NCBI RefSeq assembly: GCF_016086655.4
Contig: NC_052133.2
Span: forward strand, 9,942,301 to 10,006,300
From: Lepeophtheirus salmonis
Taxonomy: Eukaryota; Arthropoda; Copepoda; Siphonostomatoida; Caligidae
Reading direction: 5' to 3'
DNA length: 64,000 nt
Below are positions 44,085 to 58,413 of the stretch, piece after piece. Position 1 is the stretch's first letter, and every line of letters starts with the position of its first letter. The translations under genes were made by a program, and so were the position numbers. Below the pieces are notes generated by a model that saw only the letters and a list, made by a program, of their open reading frames with translations, was not told the origin of the DNA and ran no database searches.

Positions 44085-46340
44085 GCTTTCTTTTGATTCA
44101 CTCTCTTCTATAGGAAGAAGCGAAGGCTATTCTAGAAAACCCAAACCTTTTCAATCAAAAATCATTATACACGATATTTTTTCGGAGCAGGATATGTAGA
44201 AGAGACCGGGGTCAGTTGCAGCAATGGGCGGTTGCATTGATCCCTGTTTCTGTAAAATAAAAAAGCTACTGCTATTTAATATATATATCACTTTTGTATA
44301 TTACAATGTAGAGTATTGTTGACAAAAGTGAATTAGTTTTGTGAACTTTTCTCTCAAATATTGGATAAAAGTATTTTTGAGGCGTAGAATCAGTTTTACT
44401 TTCTAGAAAGCCTTACAGTTTTTTGATGTTTCTCCTGTGAAATAAATCATTGCGATTATTAATTCTTTTGTTATCAATTAATATAATTTGATTAAGTCCT
44501 AAACTCAAACATATTGGAGAAATGTCTGACATAGGGAATATTTGCAACAAGTATTCCAAATTTACTGTATAAGTTTATTTTTCTTTAATATTTTTCATAA
44601 TCACACTTAAAATCAAGTAAGGGATTTTGGCCAGGGCAGAAAATTATAAGTTGTTTTTGAGAGTTAATTTCTCGTATATAATATTATGAATATGGAACAA
44701 TTATTTTGAATTGATAACTCAATTGTTGCAACCGTTCCTAGCTATACTAGCTTGACAGTTGTAACTCTTGATGAGTTGCATTCAAATACAATCTACAGAT
44801 TTTTTGTTCTTGTTTTCAGCTGATATAATTTATCAAAATTCAAAAGTTTGTGTGACAAAAGATATTTCTTCTAAATTAATAAAGGCAAATATGTTATTTG
44901 GAGCTTATAAAAGAAATAAAAATACTTCTCCTGGTCACAATTTTTTGTTGGATAATTAGCTATTGACTTCTCATTACACGTGGAAGAATTAAGTGTTCCC
45001 TCTGTCATCCTCTTCGTTCTGGGCATGGGCATGGGCATGGATATCAAAACATTTGTTCTTTGGATGTCTGGGCAATATTTTAATCTCATCAAGTCAATAA
45101 TAGGAAGACATCGTCTTTTCTATTTAGTTTAGCTACTGTTTAGATATTTTTTTTGAATATTATATCAGCTATTTTTTACTTCAGGACAAAAAATATGAAA
45201 GATAGTGTTCATTAATATTTTTTAAACGTAATTGTCCTGTTACTTTTTATTTATTTGATCTACTTTTGATCTCTATGTGTATTTATTATTAACACTGTTT
45301 GTATTGTAGAATATAAATAAATTATTTTAACAGATCCTGCAGGAATTTGTTTCATTAATATTTTGCATACAAATTTCAGAATTATTAGATTACATACCGC
45401 ATGCATAACATCCAGGAAAGAGTTCGAAATAGGATTTGTAAGATATAACATAATAATTCATTGTATAATACATCTATACAGTATAAGATATTGATTTGAA
45501 TATTTGTATTTTGAACAATTACAAATCTAACGTTTTCATGTTAATATTCATAATTCTAACTTTCCGCTTAATTATTTCGTCATTATCTATAAAAATTCAT
45601 TGTATTCAAAATAAATATTTTATCTTGCAAAATTTTACATAAGAAGGTCAAATTATTTTGTTGATATTTAAAAAAAAAAGTCTACAAGTCAACTCTGAGC
45701 TGAATAATTTTATTGTTTTCCTTCAAAGTTTGCTACACTTCCAACTCTGACTAATATTGTCATGCTAAATAATGTTTCTTCTATATTATGAATCAAACTT
45801 AGTGAAACTCTATTGGTAACATATAATATTTGTTCACATCATTCGAAATGTTTTTTTATTTTCAAGCAATATTTTAATTACCCATAACAACCTCTAATTT
45901 GTACCTCTTATACGTCATTTGAATGGTAATCAAATCTTATAATATTTTCAAATATTTTTTAATCTAATGTCGAATATTACCATAATGCTTGTATGTCGGT
46001 AGTTGGTATTATCCGCAGACATAACCACCGAACAAATTTCTAGAACCGTTATGAATTTAGATCATTTATTATAAAACAAAGAATTGACGTAAAATATCTA
46101 GATATAATAATCAAGTATGAATTATTTCGTTTAGGCTCTTTTAATCACGTTTAATCTCTATTCGTTCTCTTATACCAATTAAATTACCTAGTGTTTTTCA
46201 CATATTAATTCATCAGTGTACCACTAAAAATACATGAACGCTGTTTTACTTTTGTAAGTTAATCGTTGTATTACTTATTTTATCGCTGGAAGGAACGAAT
46301 TACTAACTTGGAAAATGTGCAAAAAATCACGAAAAAGGAG

Positions 46341-46412
46341 TGCCGTGACCAGGATTCGAACCTGGGTTACTGCGGCCACAACGCAGGGTACTAACCACTA
46401 TACGATCACGGC
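46341..46412 (-). tRNA. tRNA-His (GTG), unit 3 minus copy
   Basis: Identical gene body. Flanks as in unit 1. Confidence 0.96.
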
Positions 46413-47014
46413 TGACACATATTGTTATGCTTAGAAAACATAAGAGTATATTTATTCAACGTTACATTACTCTCTCGCACACACGGGACACGCCCTTGGA
46501 AGATGATATTTATATACTGCCCTTGCTTATCATTATGCAATATGCATGAAGGAGCGTAGAAATGTTATTCCATATTGTAAATATAAATCGTATAATGCTA
46601 CTTTCTTTTTTGGGGCAACTATTAGAAAATATCAGATTCACCATAATAGTATTTCTTTCTGTATTAAGGGCATCATAGATTTGTACACATGATCATGTTG
46701 TGTTCAGCTCGTTTGTTGACAAATGAGCCATTCCTTGATTGTTCGTGGGAGAATACCGTCATTTCAAAATAAAACAACGCATCTACTTGGACTGGGACTA
46801 TAATAGAGGAGAATTAATAATCTATCTTAGTAGGAAAAGAAGAAAATATTAAGTATGCATTCAAATACCCAAAGAGCGTGGAGAACATGTATTAAGTATT
46901 GTAGCTTGTTGTCTGTGAAATCCGATGAGTCAATTATACAATATCAACCCAAAAATAATTCAAAACTACATCAGACAATTAATCATCTTTTGTAATTTGC
47001 CTTTATTTATTTTA

Positions 47015-47114
47015 GACTCCTTGAAAGCCTTGTCAACTTTGTAAACAGTATATTTGGCGAGCTTTGTAAACTCAATAATCTCCTTGGTGTGCGAGTGGTA
47101 CGAAGAGACAAACT
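47015..47114 (-). pseudogene. Transposase helix-turn-helix relic, unit 3
   Basis: Same as unit 1, no difference seen. Confidence 0.5.
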
Positions 47115-48068
47115 AATGGCAGCACGGTGTTTGTATTGGGAAGACATCTATTGGGTTTTCAATTTATTCTTATACAGTTTTGTAGGTTGAATCTAATGAG
47201 CACACTTTCATTAACATGTATCTAGTAGTTACCAGAATATTTAGATGTAAACTTGTTTTGGATTTAAAATCCGAACCTACCATCATATTGATTTCTTTTT
47301 TGGATTTCCAATGACGTCATCAGTAAATTTTCATTGAGAACTGAAAATATTTTTCGACTAAACTTTTTAAAATAACATTGAACAAAAAGGAAAATGTTTT
47401 CAATCTATTAAACCATTCCCAGTTTAAAAAGAGATAATTTGAATTCAACCAATCATTGTTTTGAACACTTATTACGAAAAAATAAGCAGAAAATTGACAG
47501 CTTATCAAAAAAAAAAATACAATGTACATATTTTAGTTGTGATACTAGATTGTTCATGGTAATATCATGGTGAAGCAACGTCATTGTAAGCAATATGATT
47601 ATCTGTTATTATACTCATTCTAATGATTTGGTGCTAATTTGTAAGAATATGATATAAGTATAACACGCAAATGTGTTAAATTAAAAGAGAGGTTGCAACC
47701 TTCTTTGTAACTAACAACTAAAAAACAAAACAAAACTTAACGGATTTACATACAAAACAAATTCTGCCTACAATTAGCACGAAATATATAAGAAAACTAG
47801 ATATTATAGATACTGTTGTTGATGGCTTCATACTCGAATATCCCTTTAACTAACCCACTTTTTTACTTTTTTTGTTATTGTTGTAGGTTGGTTAGGATAG
47901 TGTGTATATGATGATTTATGGAGGTGCCGAGTTGGCGTGGAAGGGCAATTACCCCTCATGACTCAAAGTAATGATAAGTAAAGAATATAAACCCTATGTT
48001 TATGTATCCAAGCACATCAGTTTTCATTTTGAGCTCCAGTCATCATCATCACATTTAAATCATTTATC

Positions 48069-48654
48069 ATGAATATCTTGGTAATTGATTCATTATCTCT
48101 TTAAAAAATGTTTTTTCCTTTTGATTGGAGAAAAATTAGGTAATAATGAATTTTATATTATGTTTTCCAGCTCGTTTCTGCTTTTTTCATTGCTGGAGCT
48201 ATGTCTGCCCCATAATAAGATACTCCTGAGGTCAAGGAAGCCAAAACCACCTTCCAAGCTGCATTTGATTAATCCACTGCGGAAAAGCATGCAAAATTAG
48301 CCCTTTTCCATTCGTGAATTCCTATTTGGCAGACTCCACTGATGTTGCAGAAGCCAAAATGGAATTCATGAGCATTTACAAGAATGCCAAGGCCATTTCC
48401 AAAGCTGCTAAGCGCCCATTTTGTCCCCATTGCCTATCCTTATTATTCTGTTGGTCCCTCATTCAAGGGCTTTGCTTACTCTAGTATGAGTCCTTCTCAC
48501 GCTCCTCTTTACTACTCTGCTGCTCCTTTTGAAGCCCCTACTTACAACAGATACTTCCACTATCCCTCTCCATACATACTACACCTTCCCCTATGGAAAC
48601 TCCTTTGTTCAGCCCATTAACACAGTTGAGGAAACTACAGTTCAAGAAGAGTAG
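48069..48654 (+). pseudogene. Secreted cuticle-like protein pseudogene, unit 3
   Basis: Signal-peptide frame intact after splicing. Same internal stops as the other units. Tail shifted by the four-C run near 48587. Confidence 0.7.
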
Positions 48655-49184
48655 AGTTATAAATAATGGACAAGTTAAAAAGAAAAGAAGTATTAAAGAA
48701 CAAAAGAAAATTGAATTAATTATTCATAAATATATTATCAAACCAACTAGGAAGTAATAAAGTTTTGGAGAATTGTTTGACAATTTGGGGTTAAAAGATT
48801 TTAAATCATGATGCAAGGAAGCATTTCTAATTAGTGATGTGATTCAATTTGAATTTTTTTTCTCATATACATATATAAACCTTTTTATTGTGGATCTCTA
48901 TTATTTTTTAACAACCAAAAAAGTTAACAATAAATACAGTATATGTTATGTGATTACAATGAATATAATTTTTTAATTTTTTTCTGATGCCTTTTTTAAC
49001 TCATCCGCTAAGATTTCCTGTAAAAAAAGGAAAGAAAAAGTTGATGTGTGATGGAATCATTGAAGTAGGCTAACTAATACAGTTTTAATATCATCATCCG
49101 AGAGTGTGTCTTGTGAGTGAGAAAGGGTACTATAATGTCGAATAAAAATATCTATATCTTCAAAATGCTTCCATCAAAAAGTCA

Positions 49185-49256
49185 GCCGTGATCGTATAGT
49201 GGTTAGTACCCTGCGTTGTGGCCGCAGTAACCCAGGTTCGAATCCTGGTCACGGCA
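49185..49256 (+). tRNA. tRNA-His (GTG), unit 3 plus copy
   Basis: Identical gene body, although the flank 100-150 bases downstream carries private changes. Confidence 0.96.
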
Positions 49257-51090
49257 GCTTTCTTTTGATTCACTCTCTTCTATAGGAAGAAGCGAAGGCT
49301 ATTCTAGAAAACCCAAACCTTTTCAATCAAAAATCATTATACACGATATTTTTCGGAACAGGATATGTAGAAGAGACCGGGGTCAGTTGCAGCAATGGGC
49401 AGTTGCATTGATCCCTGTTTCTGTAAAATAAAAAAGCTACTGCTATTTAATATATATATCACTTTTGTATATTACAATGTAGAGTATTGTTGACAAAAGT
49501 GAATTAGTTTTGTGAACTTTTCTCTCAAATATTGGATAAAAGTATTTTTGAGGCGTAGAATCAGTTTTACTTTCTAGAAAGCCTTACAGTTTTTTGATGT
49601 TTCTCCTGTGAAATAAATCATTGCGATTATTAATTCTTTTGTTATCAATTAATATAATTTGATTAAGTCCTAAACTCAAACATATTGGAGAAATGTCTGA
49701 CATAGGGAATATTTGCAACAAGTATTCCAAATTTACTGTATAAGTTTATTTTTCTTTAATATTTTTCATAATCACACTTAAAATCAAGTATGGGATTTTG
49801 GCCAGGGCAGAAAATTATAAGTTGTTTTTGAGAGTTAATTTCTCGTATATAATATTATGAATATGGAACAATTATTTTGAATTGATAACTCAATTGTTGC
49901 AACCGTTCCTAGCTATACTAGCTTGACAGTTGTAACTCTTGATGAGTTGCATTCAAATACAATCTACAGATTTTTTGTTCTTGTTTTCAGCTGATATAAT
50001 TTATCAAAATTCAAAAGTTTGTGTGACAAAAGATATTTCTTCTAAATTAATAAAGGCAAATATGTTATTTGGAGCTTATAAAAGAAATAAAAATACTTCT
50101 CCTGGTCACAATTTTTTTGTTGGATAATTAGCTATTGACTTCTCATTACACGTGGAAGAATTAAGTGTTCCCTCTGTCATCCTCTTCGTTCTGGGCATGG
50201 GCATGGGCATGGATATCAAAACATTTGTTCTTTGGATGTCTGGGCAATATTTTAATCTCATCAAGTCAATAATAGGAAGACATCGTCTTTTCTATTTAGT
50301 TTAGCTACTGTTTAGATATTTTTTTGAATATTATATCAGCTATTTTTTACTTCAGGACAAAAAATATGAAAGATAGTGTTCATTAATATTTTTTAAACGT
50401 AATTGTCCTGTTACTTTTTATTTATTTGATCTACTTTTGATCTCTATGTGTATTTATTATTAACACTGTTTGTATTGTAGAATATAAATAAATTATTTTA
50501 ACAGATCCTGCAGGAATTTGTTTCATTAATATTTTGCATACAAATTTCAGAATTATTAGATTACATACCGCATGCATAACATCCAGGAAAGAGTTCGAAA
50601 TAGGATTTGTAAGATATAACATAATAATTCATTGTATAATACATCTATACAGTATAAGATATTGATTTGAATATTTGTATTTTGAACAATTACAAATCTA
50701 ACGTTTTCATGTTAATATTCATAATTCTAACTTTCCGCTTAATTATTTCGTCATTATCTATAAAAATTCATTGTATTCAAAATAAATATTTTATCTTGCA
50801 AAATTTTACATAAGAAGGTCAAATTATTTTGTTGATATTTAAAAAAAAAAAAAAGTCTACAAGTCAACTCTGAGCTGAATAATTTTATTGTTTTCCTTCA
50901 AAGTTTGCTACACTTCCAACTCTGACTAATATTGTCATGCTAAATAATGTTTCTTCTATATTATGAATCAAACTTAGTGAAACTCTATTGGTAACATATA
51001 ATATTTGTTCACATCATTAGAAATGTTTTTTTATTTTCAAGCAATATTTTAATTACCCATAACAACCTCTAATTTGTACCTCTTATACGT

Positions 51091-51166
51091 CATTTGAATG
51101 GTAATCAAATCTTATAATATTTTCAAATATTTTTTAATCTAATGTCGAATATTACCATTCAAAATG
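51091..51166. repeat. Inverted repeat at array-unit start (best preserved copy)
   Basis: CATTTGAATGGTAAT (51091-51105) and ATTACCATTCAAAATG (51151-51166) are reverse complements apart from one extra A. In other units the right arm is changed: shortened to ATTACCATAATG in units 1-3, with 9-12 extra bases in units 5 and 6. Confidence 0.6.
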
Positions 51167-51519
51167 CTTGTATGTCGGTAGTTGGTATTATCCGCAGACA
51201 TAACCACCGAACAAATTTCTAGAACCGTTATGAATTTAGATCATTTATTATAAAACAAAGAATTGACGTAAAATATCTAGATATAATAATCAAGTATGAA
51301 TTATTTCGTTTAGGCTCTTTTAATCACGTTTAATCTCTATTCGTTCTCTTATACCAATTAAATTACCTAGTGTTTTTCACATATTAATTCATCAGTGTAC
51401 CACTAAAAATACATGAACGCTGTTTTACTTTTGTAAGTTAATCGTTGTATTACTTATTTTATCGCTGGAAGGAACGAATTACTAACTTGGAAAATGTGCA
51501 AAAAATCACGAAAAAGGAG

Positions 51520-51591
51520 TGCCGTGACCAGGATTCGAACCTGGGTTACTGCGGCCACAACGCAGGGTACTAACCACTATACGATCACGGC
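51520..51591 (-). tRNA. tRNA-His (GTG), unit 4 minus copy
   Basis: Identical gene body. All stems fully paired. Confidence 0.96.
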
Positions 51592-52192
51592 TGACACATA
51601 TTGTTATGCTTAGAAAACATAAGAGTATATTTATTCAACGTTACATTACTCTCTCGCACACACGGGACACGCCCTTGGAAGATGATATTTATATACTGCC
51701 CTTGCTTATCATTATGCAATATGCATGAAGGAGCGTAGAAATGTTATTCCATATTGTAAATATAAATCGTATAATGCTACTTTCTTTTTGGGGCAACTAT
51801 TAGAAAATATCAGATTCACCATAATAGTATTTCTTTCTGTATTAAGGGCATCATAGATTTGTACACATGATCATGTTGTGTTCAGCTCGTTTGTTGACAA
51901 ATGAGCCATTCCTTGATTGTTCGTGGGAGAATACGGTCATTTCAAAATAAAACAACGCATCTACTTGGACTGGGACTATAATAGAGGAGAATTAATAATC
52001 TATCTTAGTAGGAAAAGAAGAAAATATTAAGTATGCATTCAAATACCCAAAGAGCGTGGAGAACATGTATTAAGTATTGTAGCTTGTTGTCTGTGAAATC
52101 CGATGAGTCAATTATACAATATCAACCCAAAAATAATTCAAAACTACATCAGACAATTAATCATCTTTTGTAATTTGCCTTTATTTATTTTA

Positions 52193-52291
52193 GACTCCTT
52201 GAAAGCCTTGTCAACTTTGTAAACAGTATATTTGGCGAGCTTTGTAAACTCAATAATCTCCTTGGTGTGCAGTGGTACGAAGAGACAAACT
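52193..52291 (-). pseudogene. Transposase helix-turn-helix relic, unit 4
   Basis: One base is lost in GTGTGCAGTGG (others GTGTGCGAGTGG or GTGTGCAAGTGG), shifting the frame. Confidence 0.5.
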
Positions 52292-53241
52292 AATGGCAGC
52301 ACGGTGTTTGTATTGGGAAGACATCTATTGGGTTTTCAATTTATTCTTATACAGTTTTGTAGGTTGAATCTAATGAGCACACTTTCATTAACATGTATCT
52401 AGTAGTTACCAGAATATTTAGATGTAAACTTGTTTTGGATTTAAAATCCGAACCTACCATCATATTGATTTCTTTTTTGGATTTCCAATGACGTCATCAG
52501 TAAATTTTCATTGAGAACTGAAAATATTTTTCGACTAAACTTTTTAAAATAACATTGAACAAAAAGGAAAATGTTTTCAATCTATTAAACCATTCCCAGT
52601 TTAAAAGAGATAATTTGAATTCAACCAATCATTGTTTTGAACACTTATTACGAAAAAATAAGCAGAAAATTGACAGCTTATAAAAAAAAAAATACAATGT
52701 ACATATTTTAGTTGTGATACTAGATTGTTCATGGTAATATCATGGTGAAGCAACGTCATTGTAAGCAATATGATTATCTGTTATTATACTCATTCTAATG
52801 ATTTGGTGCTAATTTGAAAGAATATGATATAAGTATAACACGCAAGTGTTAAATTAAAAGAGAGGTTGCAACCTTCTTTGTAACTAACAACTAAAAAACA
52901 AAACAAAACTTAACGGATTTACATACAAAACAAATTCTGCCTACAATTAGCACGAAATATATAAGAAAACTAGATATTATAGATACTGTTGTTGATGGCT
53001 TCATACTCGAATATCCCTTTAACTAACCCACTTTTTTACTTTTTTTGTTATTGTTGTAGGTTGGTTAGGATAGTGTGTATATGATGATTTATGGAGGTGC
53101 CGAGTTGGCGTGGAAGGGCAATTACCCCTCATGACTCAAAGTAATGATAAGTAAAGAATATAAACCCTATGTTTATGTATCCAAGCACATCAGTTTTCAT
53201 TTTGAGCTCCAGTCATCATCATCACATTTAAATCATTTATC

Positions 53242-53826
53242 ATGAATATCTTGGTAATTGATTCATTATCTCTTTAAAAAATGTTTTTCCTTTTGATTGG
53301 AGAAAAATTAGGTAATAATGAATTTTATATTATGTTTTCCAGCTCGTTTCTGCTTTTTTCATTGCTGGAGCTATGTCTGCCCCATAATAAGATACTCCTG
53401 AGGTCAAGGAAGCCAAAACCACCTTCCAAGCTGCATTTGATTAATCCACTGCGGAAAAGCATGCAAAATTAGCCCTTTTCCATTCGTGAATTCCTATTTG
53501 GCAGACTCCACTGATGTTGCAGAAGCCAAAATGGAATTCATGAGCATTTACAAGAATGCCAAGGCCATTTCCAAAGCTGCTAAGCGCCCATTTTGTCCCC
53601 ATTGCCTATCCTTATTATTCTGTTGGTCCCTCATTCAAGGGCTTTGCTTACTCTAGTATGAGTCCTTCTCACGCTCCTCTTTACTACTCTGCTGCTCCTT
53701 TTGAAGCCCCTACTTACAACAGATACTTCCACTATCCCTCTCCATACATACTACACCTTCCCCTATGGAAACTCCTTTGTTCAGCCCATTAACACAGTTG
53801 AGGAAACTACAGTTCAAGAAGAGTAG
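53242..53826 (+). pseudogene. Secreted cuticle-like protein pseudogene, unit 4
   Basis: Signal-peptide frame intact. The intron is one T shorter (ATGTTTTTCC). Tail shifted as in unit 3. Confidence 0.7.
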
Positions 53827-54360
53827 AGTTATAAATAATGGACAAGTTAAAAAGAAAAGAAGTATTAAAGAACAAAAGAAAATTGAATTAATTATTCATA
53901 AATATATTATCAAACCAACTAGGAAGTAATAAAGTTTTGGAGAATTGTTTGACAATTTGGGGTTAAAAGATTTTAAATCATGATGCAAGGAAGCATTTCT
54001 AATTAGTGATGTGATTCAATTTGAATTTTTTTTTTCTCATATACATATATAAACCTTTTTATTGTGGATCTCTATTATTTTTTTAACAACCAAAAAGTTA
54101 ACAATAAATACAGTATATGTTATGTGATTACAATGAATATAATTTTTTAATTTTTTTCTGATGCCTTTTTTAACTCATCCGCTAAGATTTCCTGTAAAAA
54201 AAGGAAAGAAAAAAAGTTGATGTGTGATGGAATCATTGAAGTAGGCTAACTAATACAGTTTTAATATCATCATCCGAGAGTGTGTCTTGTGAGTGAGAAA
54301 GGGTACTATAATGTCGAATAAAAATATCTATATCTTCAAAATGCTTCCATCAAAAAGTCA

Positions 54361-54432
54361 GCCGTGATCGTATAGTGGTTAGTACCCTGCGTTGTGGCCG
54401 CAGTAACCCAGGTTCGAATCCTGGTCACGGCA
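54361..54432 (+). tRNA. tRNA-His (GTG), unit 4 plus copy
   Basis: Identical gene body with T4 stop after GCTTTC. Confidence 0.96.
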
Positions 54433-56692
54433 GCTTTCTTTTGATTCACTCTCTTCTATAGGAAGAAGCGAAGGCTATTCTAGAAAACCCAAACCTTTTC
54501 AATCAAAAATCATTATACACGATATTTTTTTCGGAGCAGGATATGTAGAAGAGACCGGGGTCAGTTGCAGCAATGGGCGGTTGCATTGATCCCTGTTTCT
54601 GTAAAATAAAAAAGCTACTGCTATTTAATATATATATCACTTTTGTATATTACAATGTAGAGTATTGTTGACAAAAGTGAATTAGTTTTGTGAACTTTTC
54701 TCTCAAATATTGGATAAAAGTATTTTTGAGGCGTAGAATCAGTTTTACTTTCTAGAAAGCCTTACAGTATTTTGATGTTTCTCCTGTGAAATAAATCATT
54801 GCGATTATTAATTCTTTTGTTATCAATTAATATAATTTGATTAAGTCCTAAACTCAAACATATTGGAGAAATGTCTGACATAGGGAATATTTGCAACAAG
54901 TATTCCAAATTTACTGTAAAAAGTTTATTTTTCTTTAATATTTTTCATAATCACACTTAAAATCAAGTAAGGGATTTTGGCCAGGGCAGAAAATTATAAG
55001 TTGTTTTTGAGAGTTAATTTCTCGTATATAATATTATGAATATGGAACAATTATTTTGAATTGATAACTCAATTGTTGCAACCGTTCCTAGCTATACTAG
55101 CTTGACAGTTGTAACTCTTGATGAGTTGCATTCAAATACAATCTACAGATTTTTTGTTCTTGTTTTCAGCTGATATAATTTATCAAAATTCAAAAGTTTG
55201 TGTGACAAAAGATATTTCTTCTAAATTAATAAAGGCAAATATGTTATTTGGAGCTTATAAAAGAAATAAAAATACTTCTCCTGGTCACAATTTTTTTGTT
55301 GGATAATTAGCTATTGACTTCTCATTACACGTGGAAGAATTAAGTGTCCCTCTGTCATCCTCTTCGTTCTGGGCATGGGCAATGGATATCAAAACATTTG
55401 TTCTTTGGATGTCTGGGCAATATTTTAATCTCATCAAGTCAATAATAGGAAGACATCGTCTTTTCTATTTAGTTTAGCTACTGTTTAGATATTTTTTTGA
55501 ATATTATATCAGCTATTTTTTACTTCAGGACAAAAAATATGAAAGATAGTGTTCATTAATATTTTTTAAACGTAATTGTCCTGTTACTTTTTATTTATTT
55601 GATCTACTTTTTATCTCTATGTGTATTTATTATTAACACTGTTTGTATTGTAGAATATAAATAAATTATTTTAACAGATCCTGCAGGAATTTGTTTCATT
55701 AATATTTTGCATACAAATTTCAGAATTATTAGATTACATACCGCATGCATAACATCCAGGAAAGAGTTCGAAATAGGATTTGTAAGATATAACATAATAA
55801 TTCATTGTATAATACATCTATACAGTATAAGATATTGATTTGAATATTTGTATTTTGAACAATTACAAATCTAACGTTTTCATGTTAATATTCATAATTC
55901 TAACTTTCCGCTTAATTATTTCGTCATTATCTATAAAAATTCATTGTATTCAAAATAAATATTTTATCTTGCAAAATTTTACATAAGAAGGTCAAATTAT
56001 TTTGTTGATATTTAAAAAAAAAAGTCTACAAGTCAACTCTGAGCTGAATAATTTTATTGTTTTCCTTCAAAGTTTGCTACACTTCCAACTCTGACTAATA
56101 TTGTCATGCTAAATAATGTTTCTTCTATATTATGAATCAAACTTAGTGAAACTCTATTGGTAACATATAATATTTGTTCACATCATTAGAAATGTTTTTT
56201 TATTTTCAAGCAATATTTTAATTACCCATAACAACCTCTAATTTGTACCTCTTATACGTCATTTGAATGGTAATCAAATCTTATAATATTTTCAAATATT
56301 TTTTAATCTAATGTCGAATATTACCATTGCCTTCTAATGCTTGTATGTCGGTAGTTGGTATTATCCGCAGACATAACCACCGAACAAATTTCTAGAACCG
56401 TTATGAATTTAGATCATTTATTATAAAACAAAGAATTGACGTAAAATATCTAGATATAATAATCAAGTATGAATTATTCCGTTTAGGCTCTTTTAATCAC
56501 GTTTAATCTCTATTCGTTCTCTTATACCAATTAAATTACCTAGTGTTTTTCACATAGTAATTCATCAGTGTACCACTAAAAATACATGAACGCTGTTTTA
56601 CTTTTGAAAGTTAATCGTTGTATTACTTATTTTATCGCTGGAAGGAACGAATTACTAACTTGGAAAATGTGCAAAAAATCACGAAAAAGGAG

Positions 56693-56764
56693 TGCCGTGA
56701 CCAGGATTCGAACCTGGGTTACTGCGGCCACAACGCAGGGTACTAACCACTATACGATCACGGC
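56693..56764 (-). tRNA. tRNA-His (GTG), unit 5 minus copy
   Basis: Identical gene body, despite several changes within 250 bases on its right-hand unit side. A plus-strand frame at 56586-56786 runs over it and is not a gene. Confidence 0.96.
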
Positions 56765-57364
56765 TGACACATATTGTTATGCTTAGAAAACATAAGAGTA
56801 TATTTATTCAACGTTACATTACTCTCTCGCACACACGGGACACGCCCTTGGAAGATGATATTTATATACTGCCCTTGCTTATCATTATGCAATATGCATG
56901 AAGGAGCGTAGAAATGTTATTCCATATTGTAAATATAAATCGTATAATGCTACTTTCTTTTTGGGGCAACTATTAGAAAATATCAGATTCACCATAATAG
57001 TATTTCTTTCTGTATTAAGGGCATCATAGATTTGTACACATGATCATGTTGTGTTCAGCTCGTTTGTTGACAAATGAGCCATTCCTTGATTGTTCGTGGG
57101 AGAATACGGTCATTTCAAAATAAAACAACGCATCTACTTGGACTGGGACTATAATAGAGGAGAATTAATAATCTATCTTAGTAGGAAAAGAAGAAAATAT
57201 TAAGTATGCATTCAAATACCCAAAGAGCGTGGAGAACATGTATTAAGTATTGTAGCTTGTTGTCTGTGAAATCCGATGAGTCAATTATACAATATCAACC
57301 CAAAATAATTCAAAACTACATCAGACAATTAATCATCTTTTGTAATTTGCCTTTATTTATTTTA

Positions 57365-57464
57365 GACTCCTTGAAAGCCTTGTCAACTTTGTAAACAGTA
57401 TATTTGGCGAGCTTTGTAAACTCAATAATCTCCTTGGTGTGCAAGTGGTACGAAGAGACAAACT
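57365..57464 (-). pseudogene. Transposase helix-turn-helix relic, unit 5
   Basis: Has GTGCAAGTGG instead of GTGCGAGTGG, shared with unit 6. Confidence 0.5.
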
Positions 57465-58413
57465 AATGGCAGCACGGTGTTTGTATTGGGAAGACATCTA
57501 TTGGGTTTTCAATTTATTCTTATACAGTTTTGTAGGTTGAATCTAATGAGCACACTTTCATTAACATGTATCTAGTAGTTACCAGAATATTTAGATGTAA
57601 ACTTGTTTTGGATTTAAAATCCGAACCTACCATCATATTGATTTCTTTTTTTTGGATTTCCAATGACGTCATCAGTAAATTTTCATTGAGAACTGAAAAT
57701 ATTTTTCGACTAAACTTTTAAAATAACATTGAACAAAAAGGAAAATGTTTTCAATCTATTAAACCATTCCCAGTTTAAAAAGAGATAATTTGAATTCAAC
57801 CAATCATTGTTTTGAACACTTATTACGAAAAAAATAAGCAGAAAATTGACAGCTTATAAAAAAAATACAATGTACATATTTTAGTTGTGATACTAGATTG
57901 TTCATGGTAATATCATGGTGAAGCAACGTCATTGTAAGCAATATGATTATCTGTTATTATACTCATTCTAATGATTTGGTGCTAATTTGAAAGAATATGA
58001 TATAAGTATAACACGCAAGTGTTAAATTAAAAGAGAGGTTGCAACCTTCTTTGTAACTAACAACTAAAAAACAAAACAAAACTTAACGGATTTACATACA
58101 AAACAAATTCTGCCTACAATTAGCACGAAATATATAAGAAAACTAGATATTATAGATACTGTTGTTGATGGCTTCATACTCGAATATCCCTTTAACTAAC
58201 CCACTTTTTTACTTTTTTGTTATTGTTGTAGGTTGGTTAGGATAGTGTGTATATGATGATTTATGGAGGTGCCGAGTTGGCGTGGAAGGGCAATTACCCC
58301 TCATGACTCAAAGTAATGATAAGTAAAGAATATAAACCCTATGTTTATGTATCCAAGCACATCAGTTTTCATTTTGAGCTCCAGTCATCATCATCACATT
58401 TAAATCATTTATC

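Larger units (their letters stand above)
40746..45908 (+). repeat. Tandem array unit 2 (5163 bp)
   Basis: Near-identical to unit 1 by eye. Carries three GGGCAT words at about 45021 where unit 1 has two. Shares CATCATTCGAAATG near its right end with unit 1 only. Confidence 0.93.
45909..51083 (+). repeat. Tandem array unit 3 (5175 bp)
   Basis: A transitional unit. Most diagnostic bases are as in units 1-2 (ATACCGTCAT, AATTTGTAAG, CTACTTTTGATC), but near its right end CATCATTAGAAATG (about 51013) agrees with units 4 and 5. Private changes: TCGGAACAGG and GGGCAGTTGC near 49360-49405. Confidence 0.93.
51084..56252 (+). repeat. Tandem array unit 4 (5169 bp)
   Basis: The left part has CTTTTGTAAG and ATTATTTCGT as in units 1-3. 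From ATACGGTCAT (about 51931) onward it matches units 5-6, with AATTTGAAAG (52812), AGCTTATAAAAA and CAGTATTTTG (54768). It keeps the perfect arm ATTACCATTCAAAATG (51151-51166) of the inverted repeat at the unit start. Confidence 0.93.

Noticed and set aside
56586..56786. 66-codon plus frame across the tRNA-His gene of unit 5
   Set aside because: Shadow of the tRNA gene region. The frame is not open in the other units.
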